From an uncultured Phycisphaerales bacterium (GTDB lineage Bacteria > Planctomycetota > Phycisphaerae > UBA1845 > CAIVHJ01): a DNA stretch of 8,089 nt. Where the stretch lies: NCBI GenBank assembly GCA_903905665.1, contig CAIVHJ010000152.1, positions 1-8,089 of the forward strand. The letters are read 5' to 3'. The stretch's first letter is position 1, and each line of letters begins with the position of its first letter. A program made the position numbers and the translations under genes. Positions 1 to 6,840 of this stretch are shown here, one piece after another. A model generated the notes under the pieces. The model was given only the letters and a program-made list of their open reading frames with translations, ran no database searches and was not told the origin of the DNA.

Positions 1-117
1 GAGATTGTGAAAGAGTATTACGAATTTGCCAAAACCAGACTGGATAAGGATGTTTACAGAATCAAAGAAAAAGCCTCTTCTGTAACAGAGAAAACTCTCA
101 GCCTTTTTTGTGAATAA
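1..117 (+). CDS. C-terminal fragment of a probable N6-adenine/N4-cytosine DNA methyltransferase
   Basis: The reading frame is open from base 1 and ends at TAA 115-117, so only the last 38 residues are visible. They begin EIVKEYYEFAKTRL, which fits the G-x-[DE]-I-x-x-x-Y-x-x-x-A-x-x-RL segment that follows the AdoMet-binding FxGxGT motif at the C terminus of many amino-methyltransferases. The remaining 24 residues are charged and lysine-rich. The stop is 5 bases before the ATG of the next gene, which suggests one transcript and translational coupling. That next gene resembles a restriction endonuclease, which supports the reading. The AdoMet and DPPY motifs lie outside the window, so the assignment rests on a short motif plus context. 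Confidence 0.55.
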   Translation, partial: EIVKEYYEFAKTRLDKDVYRIKEKASSVTEKTLSLFCE

Positions 118-122
118 AATCT

Positions 123-782
123 ATGAAATCCAAACAATTCCTGAATTTGGCAAAAGATCTCGCCTCGGCCCTCAAGGTTATTCCTGATACATGGGACGGC
201 AAAGAAGCGATTGAAGAAATGAAGAAAAACGAATCCCCTCATTGGAAGCAAATGGAATGGCTGGGATTTTATTTTCAGTTTTTGTGTGAGCGTTTATTGT
301 CAGAAAAGATGACAATGCCGGGTCCGAAATACGGTCGTGTCTGTTTTGACGGTTTTCACAGCATTCCTTGGGACTTTAAGGCACACGCACTCAACACAAG
401 CAGCCACCAGATCATCGTCAACGACAGCAAAGCCATCTCGGATGCGATCAAAGAATACGAGTCCGTCGGTGTGATCCTCGCCTGTGCAGAGGTCCTGTAC
501 AACGACGAGAAGAGAACCTTTCAGCGGTGGCATGATACGCTCAAAGGCAAGAGATCACGATATGTCATCGACAGGATAAAACGAGGGGCATGGTCGAGGC
601 TGAGGAAAGTATCATGTCGCCTGAAACAAATTTCGTTCATCAAGATCACAGATACTACGCTGATCAAGTCGGGTTCCTTTCAAACGGATTTTCGGAACTC
701 AAACGGGGTGCCGAGAAAACCCAAAGTACTGATCGACCTGGAGAAGATTAACGAAGAGATGATTTACTTCGTTGAATTCTGA
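123..782 (+). CDS. Probable type II restriction endonuclease (PD-(D/E)XK-like)
   Basis: A 219-residue soluble protein with no signal peptide or membrane segment. The best landmark is around residues 67-88: GPKYG, then CFDGF with D76, then IPWDFKAH with D84 and K86. D-x7-D-x-K is the spacing and chemistry of a PD-(D/E)XK nuclease active site, in which two acidic residues bind metal and the lysine assists hydrolysis. A basic stretch at residues 141-168 (many Lys and Arg) could contact DNA. The start lies 5 bases after the stop of the upstream probable methyltransferase and has no clear Shine-Dalgarno sequence, as expected for a coupled partner gene; M34 is a possible later start. Codon and base use is AT-richer than in the genes to the right. 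I do not recognise the exact restriction family or recognition site. The alternative is an unrelated nuclease or a hypothetical protein. Confidence 0.55.
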   Translation: MKSKQFLNLAKDLASALKVIPDTWDGKEAIEEMKKNESPHWKQMEWLGFYFQFLCERLLSEKMTMPGPKYGRVCFDGFHSIPWDFKAHALNTSSHQIIVNDSKAISDAIKEYESVGVILACAEVLYNDEKRTFQRWHDTLKGKRSRYVIDRIKRGAWSRLRKVSCRLKQISFIKITDTTLIKSGSFQTDFRNSNGVPRKPKVLIDLEKINEEMIYFVEF

Positions 783-883
783 TCCGCTTCTTGCTGCTCG
801 CGGCCAAGGCCTGTACGGGTAATGTTTCCACCTCGCCTCGATCTACAGATCATCTGGGCCACCCTTCGATATTTCCTGCGCCA

Positions 884-2275
884 TTATCGGATGCGGACGG
901 TGGCGCCGTCGCGGTACATGGCGACCGTGCCGTTTTGCTGATCGACGCGCAGGATTTCCACATAGATTTTGTCTCCGCTTTTGGTGTCTTTGAGCAGATC
1001 CCCGACTTCGTTGAGATCGGTGACGTGGTATCGCCCAATGAACGTCAGCACGTCGTTGCGAACGATGCCGATGTCGGAGGGGCCGTTGGGATGGATTTCG
1101 GCGATCAGCAATCCGGCATCGGGTCGCAGTCGCATCGACTTGGCCGTTTCGGCCGTCAGCGGTTGAAGTTTCAAGCCGAGTTTTTCCCAGGCCAGTTCCT
1201 CGCCGTTGGGCGGAAGTTTTTCCTGCAACAGAACGCGAACTTTTCGCTCGGTTCCGTCGTGGTTCAGGTGGAGCGTGACGGTGTCGCCGGCGTTGCGATC
1301 GATCAGGTCAAAATAATAATCCAGCGCCGTGGCGGCTGGTCGATCATTGACGCCGGTGATCACGTCGCCGACTTTGACGCTCGCGCGCTGGGCGGGGCTT
1401 TGAGGAGCAACCTCCGTGATCCGGCGGTCCTCATCCACATTGATTCCCAGAAAAAACCGATTGTGCTGCTCGGACTGGAGCATCGCCGGCAGCATCTGCT
1501 GAAGCGAGTGAACCGGAATCGCAAATCCGATGTTCTGGGCGTCGCCACGAATGGCGGTATTGATGCCGATGAGCTCGCCGAGAACATTGAGCAACGGTCC
1601 GCCGCTGTTACCGGGATTGATCGGAGCATCGATCTGGATCAAATCGGGATAGACGACCGTCTGCCCCGTCTGGCGATCGGGGATTTCCAGTTTTCGCTGC
1701 ACCGCGCTGACCACACCCGACGTCAAGGTATTCTGGTATCCGAGCGGATTGCCGATGGCGATCACGGTTTCGCCGACCATCAGGTCGTCGCTGCGGCCGA
1801 AGGTGATCGTGGGAAGCGGATGATCCGTCTGGATTTTCAACAGCGCCAGATCGTGTTCGACGTCCAGCGCGACGATCGCCGCTTCAAAGGATCGTCCGTC
1901 GTCGAACCCCACTTTGCGGTCGATGGTGTTGTTGACCACGTGGGCGTTGGTCACGATGTATCCCGACGGGTGAATCACGAACCCGCTGCCGACGCTGGTT
2001 GCCTTGCGAACGCTGGGCTGGAAAAAATCATCCGGATTGAGTTGGTCGTCGAAAAACATGTCGAACGGACTGAGGTGGCGGCGCGACCGGATGACCTGCG
2101 TCGTCGAGATATTGACGACCGCCTGATGCGTTCGCTCGAAAACCTCGACGATGGGGGTACGTCGTACGTCGGACGGAGACGCCGCTTGCGGCCCTGCAAT
2201 GGAACGCTCCGCCCCAACCATCAGACTCGCAGTCAAAATGAACGCTCCACAAAAACATCTGACCAATGAATTCAT
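884..2275 (-). CDS. htrA: HtrA/DegP-family periplasmic serine protease with two PDZ domains
   Basis: Envelope quality-control protease and chaperone, 463 residues. The start at 2275 was chosen because GGGGAGGT lies 7 bases before it; an in-frame ATG at 2308 would add 11 residues and spoil the signal peptide. Residues 1-28 form a Sec signal peptide (hydrophobic CGAFILTASLMVG, Ala-rich end). The trypsin-like domain covers about 40-265 and has a complete catalytic triad: H112 in TNAHVV, D142 in HDLALLKI and S224 in GNSGGPL. A Phe/Asp-rich segment before GSGFVI (about 69-86) matches the LA-loop region of the family. PDZ1 is at about 272-350 and PDZ2 at about 365-460. Two PDZ domains and this length are normal for DegP/DegQ. 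The gene appears monocistronic: a terminator lies upstream and a convergent gene downstream. Which substrates it has cannot be seen; the neighbouring secreted proteins are candidates. Confidence 0.95.
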   Translation of the reverse strand: MNSLVRCFCGAFILTASLMVGAERSIAGPQAASPSDVRRTPIVEVFERTHQAVVNISTTQVIRSRRHLSPFDMFFDDQLNPDDFFQPSVRKATSVGSGFVIHPSGYIVTNAHVVNNTIDRKVGFDDGRSFEAAIVALDVEHDLALLKIQTDHPLPTITFGRSDDLMVGETVIAIGNPLGYQNTLTSGVVSAVQRKLEIPDRQTGQTVVYPDLIQIDAPINPGNSGGPLLNVLGELIGINTAIRGDAQNIGFAIPVHSLQQMLPAMLQSEQHNRFFLGINVDEDRRITEVAPQSPAQRASVKVGDVITGVNDRPAATALDYYFDLIDRNAGDTVTLHLNHDGTERKVRVLLQEKLPPNGEELAWEKLGLKLQPLTAETAKSMRLRPDAGLLIAEIHPNGPSDIGIVRNDVLTFIGRYHVTDLNEVGDLLKDTKSGDKIYVEILRVDQQNGTVAMYRDGATVRIR

Positions 2276-2314
2276 CGTTGTGACCTCCCCGGGTGTGCAA
2301 AATTTCACGGGCAG

Positions 2315-2343
2315 AATCTAACCCAAACACCTCCCGCTCACAA
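2315..2343 (-). promoter_or_regulatory. Candidate sigma70-type promoter for the htrA-like gene
   Basis: On the minus strand TTGTGA (2343-2338) is followed after exactly 17 bases by TAGATT (2320-2315), 4/6 matches to each consensus box. It lies between the terminator of the preceding gene and the start at 2275, giving a leader of roughly 30 bases. A promoter is needed here because the terminator would cut off read-through. Not proven; weak hexamers of this kind also occur by chance. Confidence 0.4.
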
Positions 2344-2361
2344 GCGGACGCGTTCATCCAC

Positions 2362-2394
2362 AAAAAAAGGCCCGCATGAAATCATGCGGGCCTT
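2362..2394 (-). terminator. Intrinsic terminator of the M6 metalloprotease gene
   Basis: A perfect inverted repeat, AAGGCCCGCATGA (2367-2379) and TCATGCGGGCCTT (2382-2394), folds into a GC-rich stem of about 12 bp with a tetraloop. Read on the minus strand it runs into seven T residues (complement of 2362-2368). It lies about 20 bases past the stop codon at 2415-2417, the expected place for Rho-independent termination of the leftward gene, and it separates that gene from the htrA-like gene. Confidence 0.9.
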
Positions 2395-2414
2395 CAAATC
2401 GCTCGGGGTTTCGA

Positions 2415-5400
2415 TCAGAATCGTCGCCGACCCTTCATGAGCGCCAATCCCACCAGCATAAACGCCAATGAAGCACTCATCCCCATTCCGCACAATCCGC
2501 CGGAATCCTTCGTATGGCCTCCCGTATTGCCGTTCAGGTTTCCACCACTGGAATTGTCGTTGTGGTTCGTGTTTCCGTTAACGTTCCCGCTGACATTCCC
2601 GTTCTGGTTATCGGGATTCGGCTGCGGCGGTTCGGTTCCATTCCCCACCGTCAGCGTCAGCGTGCTTTGATCGTTGGTCGGGTCCGAATCCTCGCCGTCG
2701 AATGTGACACTCGCCTCCAGCGCGACGGATTCCGCCGTCGAACCGGCTGCCAACTGAATCGTGAACGTCCGTTCGACCGTCGTTCCCGACGCCAGCGTCA
2801 AAGAACTCCAACTGATCGAGGTGGTGGTTTCGCCCGACTTGTTGAGCGAATCGGATGAAATCACCTCGACATCCAGTGGGAACGTGACCTCAATCGTAAC
2901 ACCTTCGACGTCGGTTTCGCCGTCGTTCTGAGCCCGTATCGTCACGGTAGTCGGGACATCGGGAACTATTACCGATTCCTCGGCATCCGAGGTCAGTACG
3001 ACCGAGAGATCCGCCGCTGGTGTCGGCGGTTCGTTCGTGTCGCACGCGTCGCCGATTCCATCCTTGTCGCTGTCCTTCTGATCGGCGTTTTTCTTGTTCG
3101 GGCAGTTGTCCTTGCAATCGTCGATGCCGTCTCCGTCAGTGTCGCGCTGGCTGCACGAACAACCGTTTTTGTCGGCGGTTTCTTTTTTCGGCGTGTCGGG
3201 GCATTTGTCCGCCGCATCCAACACTCCGTCACCGTCATCATCCGGATTCAACTGCTGTGCCGAACAACCATTCGCATCCACCTCTTCCAGCAGCGGAGTT
3301 CCGGGGCATTCATCATAACGATTGGCTACGCCGTCCACGTCGTCATCCCGCTGACCAGCCGAACAACCGTTCGTATCCACCGGACGATCTCCGAGCATCG
3401 TGTCCGGACATTTGTCATACTTGTCTTTGACACCGTCTCCATCCGTATCCAGCAGCGGATCTTCGTCGGTTCGCCCGTCACTTCCCGGGGTAAGGCATTT
3501 GTCCTGAATATCGCTGCAAACCGTCCCGGACGGGCAGGGATACATCATCGCATCCTGACACTGGTAGTCCACGCATTTTTCCTGACCGTTGCACCACATT
3601 CCGTCGTCGCAATCGGCGTCCGTCATGCAGTTGTAGCATACATATCCGTCCGGCGACCCGGAATCCTCGGCGCACGCGAACATGTCGGGCTCATCGCAAG
3701 GATTGCCGGTGGTCACACATCCCGTCGTCGGATTGCTTCCCGCCGCCGACGGATTGCAGGTTTCGACGCCCGTACACGCCTTTCCGTCGTCGCAGGTAGA
3801 TGCTGGATCGGCGGGATAAACACATCCGGAAAGATCGTTGGTATCGTCGGGGCTGCATAAATTCTGCGTGCAACTCTTGTGGTCGTCACATGTAAAACTC
3901 GGAGCGGGATCATAATCGCAGCCATCGCCCCCCAGATTCTGATTACATCCGACCAAAACCTGACACGAAGCCACGGACTTGCAAACCTGCTGATAATTCT
4001 GGGCCGTGCATTCGCACGCATCACCCGCCCCGTCCCCGCTGGTCTCTCTCTGGTTCTTATCGCAATCTCCGTCACTTGCACTTGGGGAACTGTTGCATTC
4101 AGCGTTGTTATGGCAGGTATGTCCGACCAGTCCGCCGAGACAGGTTCCCAATGCAGGGCCGTTGGGGATATTGACGCAGTTGTCGCAATCGCTGATCAAT
4201 CCGTCATGGTCATTGTCGCGAGCAACTCCTGAAGCGATATCACATTCGTCAGGAATGTCGTTGCCGTTACAGTCCAGGCTTGTGTGGTTGTCAATATCGT
4301 CCAGATCATCTATGTCGTTCCCATTGCAATCGACAATCCCTTTGGTGAAGCGAAACGTCATCGAATTTCCCGAAGGACTGATTTGTGTGGCGTAAAACAG
4401 GGAGTCACTCTTGTCCCACCAGTGACTGTTGGGGGTGGTGTCTGGGTTTGGGGGCTTCGGTACGAACCGATCCTTCGCCGGCCCCGACCAGAAATCGTTA
4501 GGATCTCCGGCGTTGCCGTTTCCATCAGGGGGAAATCTGTGTTCCAGATGCCATTGGTTATCCGCCTGGACCAGCGTGACGCCGTAGTGCTGGTTCGCTT
4601 CAGATCCCTGTTCCTGATGTTCGTTCGCCTGGAACCCATCGATGGATCGCTCATCAATATGCCAGATGGCCAGCCCGGCAGCCGGAAGATAGGTATCGCG
4701 CTCCGTCTTCTGTCGATTCTCGAGCAGGAAGTATTCTTCCGAAACGAGAGGATTGTTGTACTGATAGATCGTGTTGGATTCTGCGGGAACTACCAACCCC
4801 GTTTGTGGAGTCGTCAGGACGTTCGTCGTCGTCCACCCTGAAATGTATCTTAGAAATGCGCACGGCCGCACAGGATTGGTCCCCTCTTTCAATGGCGGTC
4901 CACCGTAGCTCCCGCCGGCCATCAGACAGAAATTACCTACACCCTGGGATTCCTTGCAACTGTCTCCATAATCATACAAATCCGGCCAGAACATCAGCAT
5001 GTGGCCGTTTTCATGACAAACCGTTCCAATTCTCAGAGCCGTATCAATATCGGAGATCTGATACAGCATATATTTCCCATCTTTACGAACAAGATGACCT
5101 GCACCATCCTGGAGAACCGACATGTGCGGCCAGAGGCCATACCCCCACGTAGGTCGAGGTCCTGTATAGAAGCAGTTAATGGCATCTACGATATCATCAT
5201 TGTTCAGATCATATAGGCTGAAATCAAACCCACCGTCATCCAGCTCGTCAATCGCTTCCCGAATCAACTCTTGCGCCCGAATGCCCATTGGCACCGTTTC
5301 ATCCTGGTAATACTCACGATTCTGCGACGCCTGGTGATAAGCAGTTACGACGTAGTTTCCGTAGTTCATTTTTCCATCCGAGACGTCATAGAAATAATCA

Positions 5401-6017
5401 AAGACGGAACCGTTATTATCATCTCCAGAATATCCGGGCAGATTAAAGAAATCATCGACCTCGTCAGGGGAGGGTTCATAATAATGATTCGGATCATCCG
5501 GGGGGGGATCATCCGGAAAATTGAAGAGCAAAACGATTCCCATGCGAGTACGAACAACTGGAGGAGGTTTTTGGGAAAAGCTGCTGCGGATGCTGGGGAT
5601 CGCTGCTGCTTTGGTGGCCGCCATGTCTTGCTCCCACGGACCTCTTACAGCAGCGATTTTTGCTTGCATCGCTGTGGAGTTGATTTGTACTCCTTGGGGA
5701 ACAGTCAGATTCGCGGGGGCAACTTCCTGAGCGCGGATTCCTGTCGAAACGAGTTCGTCGCCGTCCTCGGACAGTTCGGCGTAGCAGATTACTTTGGTCT
5801 GGGGGTCGCGGACCAGCGTATAGCCGTCGAGCGACTCGACCACCCGATAAAATTCGTCACCCCATATCCGAACTTGCACAAGCGCCCCGTCGGGTTGCTT
5901 GATCTCCATGATTTTTCCGAACACCGGAACCGCCAGGGCCGTCGAAACCGACCCCAACCCCACACACACCACGCCGATTGCGCACACGGCGGTCTTCAGT
6001 CTCATGAATCGCCTCAT
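2415..6017 (-). CDS. Secreted M6-family metalloprotease with Cys-rich, TSP3 and C-terminal anchor regions
   Basis: A 1200-residue secreted zinc protease of the immune inhibitor A (M6) type. The start at 6017 follows AAGGAGGG by about 9 bases; an ATG at 6053 lies upstream of that Shine-Dalgarno site and is unlikely. Residues 1-29 are a signal peptide ending ALA. Residues 31-100 match the M6 propeptide (GDEFYRVVESLDGYTLVRD). The catalytic domain, about 155-560, has HENGH at 335-339 followed by PDLYD, the family Asp-rich LNNDDIVDAI at 271-280, GNFCLMAGGS at 361-370 and AIWHIDE at 450-456. Then follow two DCNGNDI motifs (563-594), a Cys-rich region (611-841), five thrombospondin type 3 calcium-binding repeats (857-993), a CARDB/DUF11-like beta-sandwich (about 1002-1125), an Asn/Gly linker and a CGMG-hydrophobic-RRR tail (1176-1200). 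Probably a surface-anchored or shed protease acting on extracellular protein. It appears to be a single-gene unit with its own promoter and terminator. Confidence 0.9.
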   Translation of the reverse strand: MRRFMRLKTAVCAIGVVCVGLGSVSTALAVPVFGKIMEIKQPDGALVQVRIWGDEFYRVVESLDGYTLVRDPQTKVICYAELSEDGDELVSTGIRAQEVAPANLTVPQGVQINSTAMQAKIAAVRGPWEQDMAATKAAAIPSIRSSFSQKPPPVVRTRMGIVLLFNFPDDPPPDDPNHYYEPSPDEVDDFFNLPGYSGDDNNGSVFDYFYDVSDGKMNYGNYVVTAYHQASQNREYYQDETVPMGIRAQELIREAIDELDDGGFDFSLYDLNNDDIVDAINCFYTGPRPTWGYGLWPHMSVLQDGAGHLVRKDGKYMLYQISDIDTALRIGTVCHENGHMLMFWPDLYDYGDSCKESQGVGNFCLMAGGSYGGPPLKEGTNPVRPCAFLRYISGWTTTNVLTTPQTGLVVPAESNTIYQYNNPLVSEEYFLLENRQKTERDTYLPAAGLAIWHIDERSIDGFQANEHQEQGSEANQHYGVTLVQADNQWHLEHRFPPDGNGNAGDPNDFWSGPAKDRFVPKPPNPDTTPNSHWWDKSDSLFYATQISPSGNSMTFRFTKGIVDCNGNDIDDLDDIDNHTSLDCNGNDIPDECDIASGVARDNDHDGLISDCDNCVNIPNGPALGTCLGGLVGHTCHNNAECNSSPSASDGDCDKNQRETSGDGAGDACECTAQNYQQVCKSVASCQVLVGCNQNLGGDGCDYDPAPSFTCDDHKSCTQNLCSPDDTNDLSGCVYPADPASTCDDGKACTGVETCNPSAAGSNPTTGCVTTGNPCDEPDMFACAEDSGSPDGYVCYNCMTDADCDDGMWCNGQEKCVDYQCQDAMMYPCPSGTVCSDIQDKCLTPGSDGRTDEDPLLDTDGDGVKDKYDKCPDTMLGDRPVDTNGCSAGQRDDDVDGVANRYDECPGTPLLEEVDANGCSAQQLNPDDDGDGVLDAADKCPDTPKKETADKNGCSCSQRDTDGDGIDDCKDNCPNKKNADQKDSDKDGIGDACDTNEPPTPAADLSVVLTSDAEESVIVPDVPTTVTIRAQNDGETDVEGVTIEVTFPLDVEVISSDSLNKSGETTTSISWSSLTLASGTTVERTFTIQLAAGSTAESVALEASVTFDGEDSDPTNDQSTLTLTVGNGTEPPQPNPDNQNGNVSGNVNGNTNHNDNSSGGNLNGNTGGHTKDSGGLCGMGMSASLAFMLVGLALMKGRRRF
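2418..2492 (-). other. C-terminal sorting or anchor-like signal of the M6 protease
   Basis: Residues 1176-1200 begin with CGMG, continue with about 15 hydrophobic residues (SASLAFMLVGLALM) and end in KGRRRF. This three-part build (small motif with Cys, transmembrane helix, basic end) is that of bacterial C-terminal sorting signals such as MYXO-CTERM. The neighbouring secreted protein at 6239-6826 ends the same way. Whether the tail is cleaved or the Cys lipidated cannot be seen. Confidence 0.65.
2517..2609 (-). repeat. Asn/Gly-rich low-complexity linker in the M6 protease
   Basis: Residues 1137-1167 are almost wholly Asn, Gly, Ser, Thr and Asp with repeated NGN and GN steps (NQNGNVSGNVNGNTN and onward). 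This is a flexible hydrophilic spacer just before the C-terminal anchor, as expected if the folded domains must stand off the cell surface. The DNA is a degenerate repeat rather than an exact one. Confidence 0.8.
3033..3452 (-). repeat. Five thrombospondin type 3 calcium-binding repeats in the M6 protease
   Basis: Protein repeats at residues 857-873, 891-907, 926-942, 959-974 and 982-993 share D-x-D-x-DG-[VI]-x-[DN] followed by D-x-CP, the thrombospondin type 3 calcium-binding pattern. The first three are spaced by D-x-NGCS-x-x-Q segments at 882, 914 and 949. In bacteria such arrays are usually rigid, calcium-stiffened stalks between a secreted domain and the cell surface. The copies diverge at the DNA level, so this is an old protein repeat and not a recent duplication. 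Confidence 0.85.
3495..4187 (-). repeat. Cysteine-rich region with two CDDxKxCT modules in the M6 protease
   Basis: Residues 611-841 contain about 31 cysteines by hand count. Two modules are clearly related: TCDDHKSCT...CSP...GCV (709-733) and TCDDGKACT...CNP...GCV (741-768). A third, looser unit is DADCDDGMWCNGQEKC (800-815). The pattern resembles disulphide-rich repeats seen in large secreted proteins of myxobacteria and planctomycetes. It implies an oxidising, extracytoplasmic location. The precise family and ligand are unknown to me. Confidence 0.7.
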
Positions 6018-6080
6018 TTCCTCATTCCCTCCTTTGGGTTCAATTCCCGTCAACGGGCAATATAATTCACTTCTTGAGAT

Positions 6081-6100
6081 AGAATGCAGAATAGCATTCT
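6081..6100. promoter_or_regulatory. Inverted repeat framing the -10 box of the M6 gene: candidate operator
   Basis: AGAATGC (6081-6087) and GCATTCT (6094-6100) are perfect 7-base complements separated by 6 bases, and those 6 bases are exactly the candidate -10 hexamer. A second overlapping dyad, CAGAAT-AGC-ATTCTG (6087-6101), shares the centre. A dimeric regulator bound here would block or remodel promoter opening. The arrangement is visible; the function is inferred. Confidence 0.45.
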
Positions 6101-6116
6101 GCTGCTAAAAACTCAA
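6088..6116 (-). promoter_or_regulatory. Candidate sigma70-type promoter for the M6 metalloprotease gene
   Basis: On the minus strand TTGAGT (6116-6111) and TATTCT (6093-6088) are separated by exactly 17 bases, 4/6 matches each. The predicted start near 6081 gives a leader of about 64 bases ending in the AAGGAGGG ribosome site. A perfect TTGACA also lies upstream (complement of 6132-6137), but no good -10 follows at proper spacing, so I prefer this pair. Confidence 0.5.
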
Positions 6117-6238
6117 TTAAACCAACAGTCTTGTCAAGGGAGCGTGCCAAACGATTGAAACCCGCCTTTTTTCACGCCCATGCCTGAAACTACGCCTGAA
6201 AAAACGTGTTGTTCTGCCGACACACTCGATACTGACTG

Positions 6239-6826
6239 TCACCATGCTCCCCTTCGGCATCGGTGCATCCCGACCAGACCGATCAGGCTCAGCATCATGC
6301 TCATCGCCGCACCAGCCCCACACATACCTTCCGAAGGAGTTGCAGGGGTTTTGCCAATCTCATCAGTGGCGTCGGTGCTCTCGTCGGTTCCTTTTTCACT
6401 GTCAAGGCTCGCGTTGTCATTCTCGACGACCTGTTCTCGGTTGTAGTTTTCAAGAACCGCCGTAAACGTCACACTGCCCAACACGTCAAACTCCAGAGGA
6501 TTTTGATAAGACTGATAGCAGTACGCGGGACTTTCCCATCGCACAAATCCGTATCCGGGATTTGCGATTACGCGAATTTCAACTTCCATTCCCTCTGGGT
6601 ACAAATCTCGATCCGGGTCAATAATCACGCTCCCCGCTTCCGGCGGGTCGATGACCACGTGAATTGCAAATTCTCCCTGATCGGTAGTAAACCCTTGGGT
6701 GTATTGGGGTTCCTCAGCGAACGCGATTCCACCACTCATCCCCAAGGCCACGGCAATCCCAATGACGCAGACATACCACCAAGCCCCGCACTGACTTACA
6801 GATCGCACTCGATTAGATGCTTTCAT
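6239..6826 (-). CDS. Secreted InlB B-repeat-like protein with C-terminal anchor
   Basis: A 195-residue exported protein. The start at 6826 has AAGGGGG 7 bases upstream. Residues 1-37 form a signal peptide (hydrophobic VCVIGIAVALGM, end IAFA). Residues 52-128 resemble one divergent InlB B-repeat (Flg_new type): GSVIIDP, a tyrosine, then G-x-x-V-x-I-x-V-x-A-x-PGYGF-x-RW, and later NPLEFDVLGSVTFTAVLEN. Such domains are small beta folds common in surface proteins and adhesins. An acidic Ser/Thr/Glu/Asp linker (130-165) follows, then CGAG at 169-172, a hydrophobic helix and a basic end with RR. The tail matches that of the M6 protease in the next gene. The two genes run in the same direction 221 bases apart, but a promoter candidate lies between them. 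The specific role and ligand are unknown; no catalytic motif is seen. Confidence 0.8.
   Translation of the reverse strand: MKASNRVRSVSQCGAWWYVCVIGIAVALGMSGGIAFAEEPQYTQGFTTDQGEFAIHVVIDPPEAGSVIIDPDRDLYPEGMEVEIRVIANPGYGFVRWESPAYCYQSYQNPLEFDVLGSVTFTAVLENYNREQVVENDNASLDSEKGTDESTDATDEIGKTPATPSEGMCGAGAAMSMMLSLIGLVGMHRCRRGAW
6242..6322 (-). other. C-terminal sorting or anchor-like signal of the InlB-repeat protein
   Basis: Residues 169-195 begin CGAG, carry a hydrophobic stretch (AAMSMMLSLIGLVGM) and end HRCRRGAW. Aligned without gaps to the tail of the M6 protease, 10 of 25 positions are identical, including C, G, G, the L-x-GL-x-x-M core and two Arg. Because the rest of the two proteins is unrelated, the shared tail points to a common processing or anchoring route. 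Confidence 0.65.
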
Positions 6827-6840
6827 TGTCGGACCCCCTT

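Noticed and set aside
802..811. GGCC-AA-GGCC palindrome between the convergent genes
   Set aside because: Too short a stem, loop of two bases and no T run; not a credible terminator.
791..2269. A 492-codon open frame on the plus strand opposite the htrA-like gene
   Set aside because: It is antisense to a gene with complete catalytic and PDZ motifs, its translation has no recognisable domain, and it has no ribosome site; long antisense frames are common opposite GC-biased codons.
5271..6065. A 264-codon open frame on the plus strand opposite the start of the M6 protease gene
   Set aside because: It overlaps the signal peptide, propeptide and catalytic region of the protease in antisense; the translation shows no motif.
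6061..6066. TATAAT on the plus strand
   Set aside because: No gene lies downstream on that strand and no -35 box is well spaced.
6167..6204. TTTTTTCA and TGAAAAAA inverted repeat after the InlB-repeat gene, considered as a terminator
   Set aside because: The stem is only 8 bp and almost all A-T with a 22-base loop, and no T tract follows on the minus strand.
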